Below are positions 40,401 through 55,400 of a stretch of DNA of 64,000 nucleotides, piece after piece (the stretch's first letter is position 1; each line of letters starts with the position of its first letter). The notes beneath the pieces are model-generated. The model saw nothing but the letters and a program-made list of their open reading frames with translations. It made no database searches and was not told the DNA's origin. The position numbers and the translations under genes were made by a program. The DNA is from Amblyornis subalaris (lineage: Eukaryota > Chordata > Aves > Passeriformes > Ptilonorhynchidae), in NCBI GenBank assembly GCA_018881555.1, contig JACAXG010000107.1, positions 372,001-436,000 on the forward strand. The letters run 5' to 3'.

Positions 40401-43400
40401 CATTTGCCCCTGAAGGATATCAGCTAATGAATAGTACTTTTTTTTTTTTTTTAATTAAAGTAATTAAACCTGACATGTAGCTGTAACTGTTGTATATGCT
40501 GTGTAGTTATGGTAACTTAAGTAGTATCTGTTTTGGTTTGCTTCAGGTAATAGAGTAATAAATGGAAAATCAAGAATATTTTAACCTGATCCTTTCTATT
40601 TAATATTATGCAGTTTATAGGAGTTAAAAACTGTTAGAGTTTTAAAAGCTGCTGTTGTTAAAAAATACATTTGAAGTCTATTTTGGGTCATGATGGTATG
40701 AGTAGGAACCCATTGTTAAGCCAGATAAGTCAGTGGGTGTGGCTGTCTGACCTCCTGAGCAGAAGTGCAGCTTTTAGCTGGCACAGTAATTCAATACCTT
40801 TAAATCTAAAATTTGAGATTGTTTGAGGTGATGTTGAAATCATGAGTGCATCTTTTGCCTGAAATGAGCTTAAAAAAGTTGTATTTCTTGAATGCGTCTA
40901 AATATTTTTAAACTTCATTCTGAAAACTCAGTGGGGTACATTCATCATACTCAAAGTGATTACTTTCCACGCTAATGTCTTTAAAGTCTATTATAACTTT
41001 CCTTTCTCGTGCCACATAATGTGCTGCTTGATTTTACTTGATTTGACTTTCACTCTGATACTGTCTGTGTTTTCAATTAAAATCAAATTTACAATTTTAA
41101 GATAACATCTTGATAGACCTAATATTAAGATTGGATTGTTAAAAACACTTTAAAGTGTGCATTGCAATATTTAGGTGAAAACAGAGGTAGTAATAAATAA
41201 ATTAACATTTTTCTAAAAGGACTCTTAATCTTTAAGGTGCATCCCCATAGAAGATTGTAAATTTGTGTAAATAACTTTCTTGTGGTTTCACTGTGTTTGC
41301 AGAACATGGGCCTGGTATTGATATTTTCACACCAGGAAAGCCTGGAGAATATGACCTGGAGGGGGGAATCTGGGAAGATGAAGATGCTAGAAACTTCTAT
41401 GAGAATCTCATTGACTTGAAGGCTTTTGTGCCAGCAATTTTGTTTAAAGATAATGAAAAATATTCCCAGAACAAGGATTCCAGCAAAGATGAATCAAGAG
41501 GTAGGATGCTTAGTTGAGTATTTTTTTTAACATACCTTGTCCAACAGATATACAAATTTGATGGAAGTAATGAGTCTCTAATGAAATAATTTGTGGTGAT
41601 CAGGACAGAACACCAGTTTGGATGAAATTTTAGGAAATAAACTATGTGGGATAGGGATTATATCCGGGTGCAGTATTTAAGGAAGAGGAAAAATAAATGC
41701 ATCTTAATACTCATAGAATTCTAAATTTCAAGTGATTGGAGGTTAACTAGTGTGAGTAAATAGGAATTTTTCTGTGAGAAACAGGAAGAGTTTTCCTTTT
41801 TTTAAAGATGTTGGTTTTATTTTTTTTCCCATTGTTATTTTCTTACTAAATTAATGGTAGCTGACTTTGTCAGTATAAAATTTCAGTGGATTAAAAGGCC
41901 TGGGTGGTTCCTTACTTCTGACGCAGCCCTCAGTTGACAAGCAGGAGTTTGCAGACTTTAGTTGTAATGGGATAAAAATTCACCGTCACTGTCTCAGAGT
42001 GTAACTGAAGATCCATGTTTGGATAATTCTGAAATTTCCCTGTGAGGATCTTTAGATGTTGGAGCATCTTGCCCAGGGAGATGAGAATCTCTGTCTTAAA
42101 ATATTTTTTAAAACAACTGGGAAAATACCAGAGAAATGTGGCGTNAATATGGTGTTCAACCACTTTGAGCAAAAGGTTGAACTGGAGCTATCACCAGAGT
42201 CCATTCTAGACTAATCTTGTCTGTGATTCTAAATATGTTGCTTGTTTGTGAGTCCATATTTCCATATGATGTGTGCACTGTTTAGAACTTGTCACACTTC
42301 TTGGTGACAAATTTAAGAATTTTAATAAGGTTATCTGCCTGGAGATTTGTTTTTTTAAATGAAGCATAGTCTGCAAGTGAGATTGGAAGGAGGTTGGAAA
42401 GAATTGTAAAATACTCTTGGAAATCTCTTGGAAAAATGCTCAATGTTGGACCAGTGTTGTGGTCCAAGAAAAATATTAGCTATTCTTTTCTGAGTCTTTA
42501 TCTATAGACTCATATATTGTTTTCAAGGAAAAGAATAGTTTTTATTTGACCTTTTATACAGCATGTTATTTCATCAACACCTTCCTCCTGTTTTGCTTTT
42601 TACACAAAGAAAGGCAAAAGATTTTCCATTAAGACACTGAAGAGATGTGGATTTAGCAGTATGAATCTTCCTGTATTCTAATNACGACTGTGTATACTTA
42701 ATAATTTATTAGTATTTATTTAGTATTTCTACATAACTTGTAAATAGATTCAAAAGATGCCAAAGATAATAAAGAAGCAGCTGGGAGCGAGGATCTGGAA
42801 CTGGAGCTGGAGAACCTGGATATTAATGATGATCCACTGGAGTTAGACTGTGGAGATGAGGCAGAAGATCTTACAAAGAAGCTTCTTGATGAGCAAGGTA
42901 AAAAGAATTGGTTTTAAGAATTCTTTTTCTTCCTGATCTGTTTTTTGGAGCTTGATGCGTTTTAGTTTGTAGAGTTGTAGAGTGCATTCAGGGGAAAGGA
43001 TTGATTGATTGATTGATTGATTTATGAAACTAGTAGCTAGAAACTGCTAGGATTGTGATAAATGTTTTCATAACAAGTCATTCAGATACAAGTGAAAATT
43101 ACTTTAAAGAGGTTTATATAGTGAAAGTTACCAATTCCTTCACACAGCTTTTAAATATAATCAAAGGCAGTTGCCTGAAAAGTGACTACAAAGAGGAATG
43201 TAAATTTCAGTGCATAAATGACTTGCCTCATCAAATGTGCTTCNGGTGCTAATAAAATATTTTCTGTTTTTAACTTCTCTTGAAATCTGCCTTTCTGTCT
43301 TTTTAATTGATAAAGATTTTTCTTATGATGTTATGGCTTTACATAGCAGGATTTAAGAATTCTAACCTCTAATTGTGTGTAAAGTGCTGCAAATGGCACC

Positions 43401-46400
43401 TCCGAAAACCTCACTGTTTTAGTTTTTGCAAGGCAAACGGCCACACTGTTTCTTAAGGATTTCTTATGAATTCAGAGTTTTCTTTCAGTGGTACCAAATA
43501 GTGAGAAAAGCAACATCAGGTGTTAAGAGCCAAATTCGTAGAGGAGAGAGTGAGGTGTTTTCTTTGAGCCCAATTTGTAGGACACATCAGGTTTGCTGCT
43601 TTGGACTTACAAGGACCAATGCAGATTATTTTATTTCATTTCTGAAGCAGGAAAATAGTTTTATGTCTAGAATGTGAAAAAAAAAAATCACATGGAGAGT
43701 CCAGTGGCCGGAGATTCTGTGGCTTAAAACTGAAAATCCTACCTGATGTAGTGAATTTATAATCTAATCATCATAGAATCATAGAGAAGTTTGGGTTGGA
43801 AAGGACCTTATAGGTAATCTAGTTCCAAACCCCCTGCCATCGTCAGGGACACATTCCAGGTGCGGGATTGCCTGCATTTCTTGTTAACTATAAAGGTGTT
43901 TAGAAAGAAAAAAATACTTTTTCTTTCAGTCTCTACAATTATCATGCTGCATGATTTGATTTTCNCACAGATCTACTATTAGAAATAGTCTAACCATAAT
44001 CGTTACACATTACTACTCGTACATTTTTTACAACGGATTAATGCAGATTTAAAATGTGGGAATGGAAGACTGGAACTCAAGAGGATCAATATGAAAAGCA
44101 AGAAGTGAATTAATTTTTTACATGAATTGCATACTTTGTCGTTTGCCTTAGAGAAGGAAGCCCCAACCAGTTTAATTTCTTTTCAGTGTAAAATTATTAA
44201 TTTTCTGTGTGTAAGTCCCAGACTTGCTTTAGGTACTACAAAAATGCCTTTCCACTTGGAAAGGATCCACGTACACTGTGATGAGAAAATACAAAGTGAG
44301 AATATCTGTAGTTCTCCAGTGGAGGAGAGGACCAGTGAAAGAAGAGAAATTTGGGGAACGATTGAAATGGAATATGATAGCAGGCCTCTGGAAAAGTGAC
44401 TGAATTATCAAAGACTTATTTTTTAATTTGTTTCAAGAGCGTTGAGTCAGTTTCAATAGAAGACTGAGGTGAGACAGCTAATTGCTGTAAGGGAAAAGGA
44501 AGGAGACAGGAAGGTGTGGCTATAAATATTTAAATGGAAAAATGCATTAAACCAAGATTTGCAAATTGTTGTGTTTGGGCGATTGCTTGCATGTTAGTGA
44601 ACTCGGTGTGTGGGGGATGAGAGATTGAGGGTTCCATTAAGCATTTAAAACTTCATGGTCCTCTTTTGTCTGAGCATCTGGAACATTTTCCTTTTCTACT
44701 TTTTACTCCTTCCTTAATGAACCCTTGTCTCTTGTTCTTCCGACTTCTCGTTTTCTGCACAGGAGAGGAGGTGATGTCTGGTTATGTCTCTGGCACCTCA
44801 AGACGGGGTGGCTGACAGAGCTGGCAGTGTTCCTTGGAGGAATTCTAAGTCTTTTTCTACCTAAGCTTAACCCCTACCCCTAGCAGGTTTCAAAGCCAAG
44901 AAAAAGTCCTACAGTGTAGCATCTTTGATACTCTTCCTTGCAGTAAATTGAAAAAGGAGCTTGAGTCTTCCCAGATACGAGTTTGTCTTACTGTAAATAC
45001 AGTGACTTTACCAGTGTTGGGTATTTTGTAGTTTCCTTGGGTGTGATTTCCACCACCACTATATTCTCTTTGAAGTCTGTCTGTCTATTTTCCTTTCAGA
45101 TACCTCCTAGGTATTCTTGTTACTGCTGAGCTTTCTCAAACTGAAAGAAAGCCAAACTTAATCATGATTCTTTTCCAGGAAGCAATGTTTTTGTGTTGCC
45201 GTGGCCAAGGAAGGGTTCTTTCCGAGTGTACTTTCCAAGTGGTGGTGTTATAACTCATTATTGTGCTATAGAGCAAACTAAACTCTTCTTTAGGGCTTAA
45301 TAAAATCTGTAAAATTTCAGAAGCATACCACAGGTTTTGCAATTAGAAGGTAACAGTAGGGGTCTGGCCAGATCTTCATAGTTGATGTCAGGAAATCAGA
45401 ATTTTGTATTAATCTTTGTAATCTGTGGATGAGTACTTAACAACAAAACATTACAAATGTGCTGTGTTCATAAATCATTGCAACTCATGGCTTAAAGATG
45501 TCTGGTGCTTGTTTATTTCCCTCCCTTAGAACAAGAGGATGAAGAAGCCAGTACTGGATCTCATTTAAAACTGATAGTAGATGCTTTTCTTCAGCAGCTT
45601 CCAAATTGTGTCAACAGAGACCTCATTGACAAGGTACAGTCATAGTTTTAATTTTTTTCACTCTTAAAAGCCACAATGCTAGATCAGATAGATAGGAAAT
45701 AAAGATTTGGAGCTTTGCAGTCTGGCAGTAGCTGAATTAATTTTTAATCAGTCTGTATTCCTCTCAGTGGACATATTTTCTAACTATGTTCTAAGTGAAG
45801 ATTTTTCATTATGGTTGTTTTTAAAGCAGCTGCATGTAGTAGGAATAGCTCATTTTCTGTTGCTTTAATTAAAACCCTCTTCATCAAAATGAAGTATTGC
45901 ATTAACTTTTCTCTTCTCTTTATAGGCAGCAATGGATTTTTGCATGAATATGAATACAAAAGCCAACAGAAGAAAACTGGTACGAGCACTTTTCATAGTT
46001 CCTAGACAAAGGTAAGAACTGAAGGGGAACAAGCTGGATCCACCCATTCATTATTTAATATAACATATGCATGTATTTTTCAAAACCAGTGTATATTCCA
46101 AGTTGCATTTGTTTATTCCTGATATGCACTTCTTGAGCAGCTTATGCTGAAGTATTTAGTATTTAGTCACTCAAAGTATTTAGGATCCATGATCCACACG
46201 ACAATATTTTGCCAAAAACTAAGTATTTTAAAAAGGAATTTCTTTTTTTTCCTTGTACTTGCTGTTTACAGCAGGTCTTTTTTCATGACTTTTCTTTAAC
46301 TGTGAAAACAACAGCAAAACCTACCTTCTGCTGAAAACGGAGGATTAATTTCATTCAGGACAATTTGCACTTTTTTGTGTTAAAGCCTGTGGACAGAGTG

Positions 46401-49400
46401 CAGTACAGCTTTGGAGGGAGGATTTCTTGTGCTACCTTAATTCCGATACNGAACATAACCATTATCACAGCTTTGTGTCTTCTGGAACAGCCAGTTCTAG
46501 GCCAGCCACTTTGAGCCTGGCCTCTTTTGTNCGTGTACATCTGCCTGTGTAGGCTTTGGCTGTTTCTCCTTATCTCCNTTTGTGTAAGCAGGTTTCCTGC
46601 ACTTACAGGAAGAGCCTTGCTTCCAAAAATTGTTGCAAATATTAAAATAACAACATTTGAATTCATTGGGGGAATAATGTATTTCTCTGTTCTCTGGTAA
46701 ACTTGAGCCTTAAATAGGTGAAATTATGAAGAAGTCATTTTTCTTGCTTCACCTTGACCTGTTTCTCATGATAAGTTGTTTTGATGCTGATTTTAATTTA
46801 AAGTGTTTCATGTTCCTCTTGGAATTCTTGTTAGAGTTTACACTGCTTTGATTCCATTACCTTTTAAAACTGAGGGTGAAAAACACAGCTTGATTGTTTT
46901 GTCTTAACACATACGTAGACTGGCTTTGAATAAACAGACTTTGGTGTTTTGTTTTCCTTATGTTTAATCATGGCTTGCACTGTGTTTTCAACCTTAATTG
47001 TAGCCTATTTCTACATCCCATCTGTAATAAGCNTCTGCTGTGTTAATAACCCTGTTCTCTTAGCTGTGTGCAAACCAGTGGTTTGTTTGCTGACTGAGGC
47101 ATTAACCTGACTCCACATTGAAGCAGTGTGGATAATCTTTCATTCTCTTGTGTATTCTTGTCTCTGCAATGATGGGTTTGACACCTCAGTCTTTGGAGAC
47201 TTTGATAGAGGCCTGATTGTGCCTGACCTATGCATTAGTGACAGAGGAGGCAAGCAATTGATTATCTTCTGTGTTAGATGTAACATGGTGCTCCTCAGCC
47301 CAAATTTAGGTTGCAGAGGAAATAACATTTCTGTTTATCACCATGCTGGTAATCATGAAATGCATCAAAACACAACGTGAGAAGATTTTTTTTTTTTACA
47401 GTTTAGAACATCTACAGCAATGTAAATTGGCAGGAGCACTTAGACATTTGTCTTTGGCTCTACCATAATAGAGAATTTTTTATATTTGTAGAAGGGAAGT
47501 GGCTTGTTGGCTGGTCTGTGACCATACAGTAATGTTTGTACCACTGCCCCATATTTTTTCCTGGTGCTGTATATTCCAGATGGCTCAAATTGATCATTAA
47601 CTCTTGGAACCTCTTTGAAAGTCTGTTATTTTCTTTGCATAATCTGCTAAATTGTGCTAGGGGACAATGATCNGGAGGAACTTGTAGATGTGCACAGCAA
47701 AAGGAGGTACTTTCAAACAGGAACAGCATGATGGCTTGTAAATTCAGCTGTGTGATTTCACAGGTGGCATAAAAGCAAAAGTTAAATTCCTGATATACTG
47801 CACTATTAAAAACATGTCTGTCATCAGGCTGTACTACAAACAAGTTCCTAGAAACATACATAGTTTCCACACTGCCATTGATTTGTTATCTTCCCAGAGG
47901 TAATTCCCTTATCCCACAGATTTGTTTTAAAGATAATAATAACTTTAAAAATATTAACTTTTCTGTCAGAACTCAATAGACTAAGATTGATTGTGGGGTT
48001 TGCTCGAGGAGCTGCTACCTTCGTGACAGTTCTGGTCCCTCATAGTTGGAGCTAACACTGAGGTGAATGGCTCAGCTGATCTTCTCACTGCTGGTCTTTA
48101 ATTATAAATAAGAATTATTCTTAGTAGGAAGTATTAAACATTCGATGTACAATAATTTAATTCCTTTTCCTGCTGTCTGCTCTGGGACCTACTTGACTNA
48201 TGAATACTCAAGCTTCCAGTTTTAAGATCTTAAGTTCAGTTGTGTTTATCTGCCTGCATTAGTGACCCCGTCTCTGGACTACTCAGCAGGCGAAACAGGA
48301 TGTTGACTGAGCTGCTTGTTCTGAACACAGGCAGTTGGGATGTAAATACCAGCTGAACTGCCCTTAGGTGCAGACACTTTGAAAGGGCAACATATCCTAA
48401 TATTTAAGTAAACTGCATTGCCGCAGTTGGGAAAAGAGCAGTTCTGCTGTGTGTCTTTGAATCAGCATTTATAATCCTTTCTGATGTAGAAAGTCATATA
48501 TATTCTGTAACACATTGCTTCCAGGCCTTGTGTAGTTTGCGTTAACAATGATTTTGCTCTGCGTATCTCTTCACTGAGTCATAGTGATATGGCTTTACCT
48601 CCCATTATTGTTGTTCCATACTAGTTTTTACTAATCCAGGAATTTTTGCAATATCTCTCCATGATACTGTGGGAGAAGAAAGCTTGTTATAGTTGTGTTT
48701 TTGAGAAGGTTTTTTTTGAAAGCTTCAGAGGAGCAGCGTCCTTGAGGATGCAGATAGAGCAGTATGTTTTCCAAAAGCATTTCNTTTCTCCAAGCATATC
48801 AGCTAATGCTGTCTAAGTTTAGTTGCTTTATTTGCAGCCATAATGAGGTATNTCAATAACAGAGTAAGTTCTGTTTCTTCTCTTGAGATCAGTTTTGGGA
48901 AATGTGCAGGCACGACACAAGAAAGTGTAAAACTGGTTTCATGTTTGAGAAGTAATGCAGGCACTGTGAAGTCATAGTCATTATGTAGTGTTGCCAGGGA
49001 GCTTTCCTGCTCCACTGGGGTTGGATAAGATTGGGACAAATCAGGATTCTTCAAGACAGAAAACTTAATTTGGCAAAAAAGGCCATTTCTTTCTCAACTC
49101 ACTGTAGATCAGTGTTCGAATACAACATCTTTGCCCTGCTCTGTTGAATTCTAATGAATGGATCACATTTACATTTTCAGCTGCGATTTGAACCTCCAAC
49201 CCAACAGAACAGAAGGCCTTTTAAAAAGATTTTTCAGTGCTAGTATATGAGTGGCTTTCACATTTGCATTGAAGGATTGATTTAAAACTAAATATTAGCC
49301 TGTTAATCCAGGACTGCAGACAGTGATTTAACCCATACTGCTCACAGCTTTATGACTTTTGCATGTGGTTCTTTGATGTCTAACTGAATTATCTTCCCGT

Positions 49401-52400
49401 ACAGATACACAGAATTATCTAGGTTTACCTAATACTTCTCACACTTCAGTATGAGAAGTCTGAAATCGCATCTTAGGCTTTAAATTATAAACAATTCTAG
49501 ACAGATGTTAAGCAGTAGGTAGGGGCTGTTGTAACTTCTGATGTTTTTTTGATGTTCCATCTGTAGTGATCTGTGAAGTTGCAAGTTTACTAAGGAAGAG
49601 ATCAGTTGTTCATAATGAAATTTTTAGTGTTATTATTGGTTGCTCTTAACTCAGAAGTTAGCTGCTTCTTAAGTGTTGAATAGTTGTGCACCTTTTAGCT
49701 CAAAAGCTGTAAGCCTCCTGTGTATTTACAGTCAGCTCTTCATCCTGAGACTTCTCTGTAGCAAGGGTCCTTTTTGTTCCATGGAACTTGACTTGTCAGT
49801 GGCCTGTTTCAGCTGAGGATAAAATTGAGGGATGTGTTTGAGATCAAGGAGTTTGTCATGGCAAAGAAATAAAAGCAAAAAGTGCTTCTGTGGCAGCATT
49901 CCAATTCCACAGCATCCTTCTCTTCCCACGGAGCAATGTGGGTGGCACTTGGTACCTGTTCAGGCCCTGTGAATGCACTGCTTTTATCCATTATGATTGT
50001 GCTTGTGAGGCAGGAGTTCTGGCTCTGTTGCTTCATTCTTTAAGCTGTCTTTCTTGTAGAATCACAGAAATGAAAAATGTATAAAATGCCCTCTTCACTC
50101 TCCCTGGGCATAAAATTTTGGATGCGTCCATTTTGGAGAGATTGCGATTAGGACATTCACTGAGAAAAGTNTGGGGGAGGATTGTTTTTTGATTGGTTTT
50201 GGGTTTTGGGGTTTGGTTTTTGGGGTTTGGGGTTTTTTTAATAAACTGACATTTGAAATGGTAGGAAAAAAATGTGCTCTTAGATATTTTGCTGACGTGC
50301 AGTTCATGTGATCCTGAGATCCAAAGTTGACTCGATTTCAGTCCATGGTGTGTGGTCTAAGTGACAGTGGTGAGAAGTGGTGTTTTTTACTGTGGTGGTG
50401 TATATTCACGGTGCTTAACATAGACTTCAGAGAGTAACTGTCTCNTCCCTGATGCCAGATCTTGCTTTGTAATGTAGAAGAGCAGGAAGAGAAATCAATA
50501 CTGTGGGGTTTTAGTTAAGTTCTTCACCCCTTCGCAAGAGAAAGAAATGCTTTTGGAGAAAACAAAGCACTGCAGGTACCAGTAGATGGTGCCACTGCTA
50601 CTGCAATGTCTCCACTGCCGAACATGAATTTTTGTCTCCCCTGAGAGGGAATTAACTCAATCTCTGATTGCCAATTCCAGGGTAATTAACCCAAGGCTTT
50701 TCCTTATTACATTTCACCTATTTAGAAATACCCACTCTTAGTATGCTTCCCCATGAAGAAACCTTTTGTGTCCTGCAAGGGAATAACAACAATGTGCTCT
50801 AAGAATTTATTTTCCCCCAGGTATGCTCAGTTTGCAGAGATGAAATTATTAGCTCTCAGCAGGCAGGTACTTGTTCAGGCCAGAATAAAAGTTCCTGGTA
50901 TTTGTCTTAAAAGAGTTGCCATACAGAAATCCCCNCAGTTAAAAGACACCCCCTTAGTTCAGCCACAGTCTTCTTTTAGTTTAGCTTTTGTATGTGTGTG
51001 TGAAGTAGTGAGACTTTCACTTCTCCCAAAGTTAATGGCTAAATGCTTAATAACATGGTAGTAATTTGCTGTGGGTAGTCAGCCTTGACTGTGTGGTCCA
51101 ACAAGTTGGAAAAATGTAAATACTGGTTCAGTTATTGATTAACAAAAGAGATAAAAACTGTTAAATAGGTAACTGAGGTACCTGCAATGTTTCATCAGGA
51201 GGCTGCCTAGCTGTGCTTGTTTTGAGGAGTATATTCTGATGCTTCTAATCCCCAGTTTAAATATATAATTATTTTTTTATCTGTAAATGGATATTAAAGA
51301 TCTTGGAAATGTGCTCCAGTGACATAGAAGCAGAAAGCAGAAGGGAGGCAGTTGTGGATGCTTTGTTTTGGAGTTTTTGTCTTGATGTTTTTTGTGCCAA
51401 GACAAGCTCTGTATGTCGACTGTGCTTTTGGATTTTTTTGTCAGCATTTTTTTTCTTTTCCTTTCCGTAGCAGTAGGGAGAACATTAATCCTTCATAAAG
51501 TGTAAACTCAAGATGCATTTTTCCCTTACAGGCAATTCCTCATTAGAAGCATGCAAATTTGGGATGTTTCTCTCCACTTAAAAGCTTTGGCTTGTTCTAC
51601 AGTTCATCTGTTTACTGCATTAACTTGAAATTCTGAAAATACTTCTTTCAGCTTGTTACTTGATATTATGAGGCCTGAGAGTGCAGTTGGTTTCTCTGCA
51701 TTTAAAAGTGATATATACACACANCTGGTTTGCAAAAATGTGCAAAGGAAATGGGTGTGAAGGCGTGTAATTAAGGAAAGAGAAAAGGAAATTCTACAGA
51801 AAATTTGGAAATATTACAATTTGTGGGAGTACTAGCAGAGTTTTGGGGAAAAGGGTCACATCACATCTGCTGAACTTCGTTTTATGTAACAACTACTACA
51901 TTCATTTAGAAGTTTGCCACATTAAAAATAAAGATGTTCTTACCTTCCTGGTTATGTCTGCTGCTTCTCAGAAAAAATATTAATACCTTGCAATAACCCA
52001 TGGACTTGTGTGTAAGAACTTTTTTTTGCATGTTGAGATGGATCTGAATTTTCTTTCTGTTTTGTAATTTATTGAAGGTCAAATTCTGTAGTTGATGGTA
52101 TTTGGCATTTTACCTATGGCAGTAGTTTACAAGGAAATTAACTGTCAAGGATTCCAACAGGATGTGGTAGTTTTATCTTCTTGTGTTGTTTTTAAATGAT
52201 ACTGCAATCTGAAGCGGGCCCAAAAAATTGCATGGATGTAGTTCTGTCAGTATATACACATTCATTCTTTTCAGAAGTAAAATGGTACCCATATTTGTAC
52301 CCATAAATACATTTTTGTCTATAAATTGTCTATTTTATTCTCTCCTTTGTTTGCAGATTGGATTTGCTACCGTTTTATGCAAGACTGGTTGCCACATTGC

Positions 52401-55400
52401 ATCCCTGTATGTCTGATGTAGCAGAGGATCTGTGTTCCATGCTGAAAGGGGATTTCAGATTCCATGTATGTTTGGTGATTTAGTTTTTCACATTCAGAGT
52501 AACCAGTCTCAGAAGTCATCCTTTGGGGAAAAAAAGCCAACGTTTTGTACTGTGTAGATGCTACTTCTGAAATTCAGGGAATATTCTTCTGTCAGCTCAG
52601 CAGTTCTAGAATACTAGATTCGTAAAAAAGAAGTTTTTGCAACTTTCTATATATGCCTGCATATATATATATGTGTGTATNTATATATAAATGAACTCTA
52701 CAACAGTTGCAACAAAAGATACAAAAATTAGAAGCTGCTCCATCTGTGTTAAGAATTTTCTGTAAATTAAGAACCTGCATTTAAATGAGACCTGACCTAT
52801 TCTAACAATGTTCCCCACCTCAAGGCTACTATTGTAGTGATTACTATTTTAATGTACTATTTAATTCAAATCAGATTTTACAATCAAAATTTTCTTCATA
52901 AATGTATTTTTCAGTGTTGTTTCTTTCACTTTTTCTTTAAGTGTTGTAATCAAACTGGTTATGGTGCACAGTGATGATTCCTTCACCATTTTCTGAATTT
53001 CGTGGCACAGATTTCAATTGTTTTCTAATATTGACATTAAAAATGGGAGTAAATTGCTCAGACTTAGTTGAATCTTAACTATGTAAACTGTTCTCAGAAA
53101 AACCTCTTTGTGTTGGGGTAACAATTTTGTATTTTGTGGATTATGTTTATACATAGATAAATATTTGTGCTTTGTTACTAAATTTATGTTGAATGTCAGT
53201 AATTTTAAAAGAAAAAGAAAAGTCTGCACATTACTAAATCAAAAGCCATTAATGTTTAATATTTCCTTGAGGACTATACAAGTCTTTATACTATTCATAT
53301 NGAGACTTCTTACTGATTTTGAAAATACAGACTCTAGAATAGCTAATCATTACTTCACTGTGGCAAAGGAGGAGGATCTATAACTACGTATGCTAGAGGA
53401 ATTAGTTGTTTTGGGGTGTGGGGAGATGGGGAAAGGAAATCAAAATCTTTTGAAGAAACAGTGTTGTAGAGAGGCTTTTAGGAAACCCAGTGATAGTAAA
53501 GGTAGAGCTTAAGGAACCAAACCAATACCAAACACTACTGAATTCCCAAGCTTATTTCATGCATGTTCAAGTCAAAGTAATTTAGAAGAGATGGGTGTTT
53601 TTGAGGGCCTAAAACCAATTTTTTTGTTGTTGTTTTTTAGGTAAGAAAAAAGGACCAGATCAACATTGAAACAAAGAATAAAACTGTGAGATTTATTGGT
53701 GAGCTTACCAAGTTTAAGATGTTCTCCAAAAATGATACTCTCCACTGTTTAAAGGTTGGTATTGTGATAGTCCTGTACTCTTGTGTATGCTGATAATGTG
53801 TCCCCATCCTCTTCCCCTTCACTTACCTACTGCTGATGTCCTCTGAATTCATTACATAGGATATTTTAAACCCTGGTGTCTATGGCTGCTGTGTATGAGG
53901 AGACTTTCATAGGTGTTACAGAAGTTAGAATGTTTTAACTTTTCTAATGGTAGGAATATATTAAAATAAACTTCCACATTTGGACATAACCAAACTACTA
54001 ATAAATTTCTTTGTAAGTATGGCAGACACTGCTGCTTACCAGTCAGCTGTACATTGCAAAACTTTCATTATGTTGATTTCAGTCAATGTTTTTGCAAAGA
54101 AAATGGCAGTAAGGGAGGGAGATTAGAGGCAAAAAGCTTTTCAGTGATGCAAGGAGAGGCTTTTATGCCATTTTAGCGGGTGCTTTTGTTGGTTGAGGAA
54201 CAAAACATCTTTGGAAAGCATTAATCTCGAGGCACATCATCTTGCTTTGCATGCTGATAAACATTCCAACTTTGATGTCAAGTCCCAAATAAAAAATAGG
54301 TTTTAAAAAATAAAAGTGCCTTTAATAAAAGGTTAAGCTTAAGATCACTTTCTGTGTGAATAGTTTCTATTCATTTACTTGTCAGATATCAAAGCTGAAT
54401 TCCTAAAAAAATTATAATCACTCATCATTTCTCTTTTCTGGTCTATAAAACACCGTAAAATGCAAAGCTATATTAATTATAGTTGTTGCTTAACTTAAAA
54501 CCCTTCACTGAGGTGTGCTCTGAGGTTGCTGTGCCCTTGTGCAGTAGTATGTGGTAGTTTTGGTGAGTTTTTTATGCTAGTCTTTGAAAGCATTCTGTTC
54601 TTCATATTTCTGGAGCCTAAATTTGGGATCTATAGACTCTTCTTTTAAAAATTTTTAGATGAGATTAATCTTTTCAGTGTTTGTAGAATGGTTTGGGTTG
54701 GATGGGATCTTAAAGATCATCTCGTTCCAACCCCCTGCTGTGGTCAGGACACATTCCACTAGACCAGGTTGCTCAGAGCTCCATCCAACCTGGCCTTGAA
54801 CTCTTTCAGAGATGGGGAATCCACAGCTGCTTTGGGCAACCTGTGCCAGGCCTCACCACCCTTAACCATCTGATCAGTGAAATCAATTTGCATTTTTTTC
54901 CATAAAGAATTTGGAACACCATCATAGTGTACGGTCTGGTAGCTATAACTTAATGTTTTCTGCAGTTGAAAAAGATGTTTAACAAGCTGTGCTTTTGTAT
55001 AAATATCTACCAGATGCTTCTGTCAGACTTCTCTCATCACCATATTGAAATGGCATGTACCTTGCTGGAAACCTGTGGAAGATTCCTCTTTAGATCACCA
55101 GAGTCTCACTTAAGAACCAGTGTTCTTTTGGTAAGAGAAAACTCATTGTCTCATGGGGGAGGGTGTCATGCACGGACTTAAAGCAATTACTTCTTTTTGA
55201 AACTGTTCTGGAGAGCTCCAGTTGACCTATAAATCTCTTCATGACTTGAAAGAAAATGTAAAAAAAAAAATTACATTTCTGAACNCAAAAGCTGTTGCTT
55301 TTTAACTACTTGTAATTCATAGGTAGGGCAAAACCGGAGGATGAGGTTGAAAGAATATTGTAGCTGTACCTGAGCGTGCCTGGGATACTGTGTAAGGGGA

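Larger units (their letters stand above)
42898..45529 (+). other. UPF2: UPF2 intron 6
   Basis: About 2.6 kb. It contains a GATT microsatellite (42999-43022) and an antisense CR1 tail (43772-43865). A 90-codon frame near 44127-44399 has no supporting features. Confidence 0.6.
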
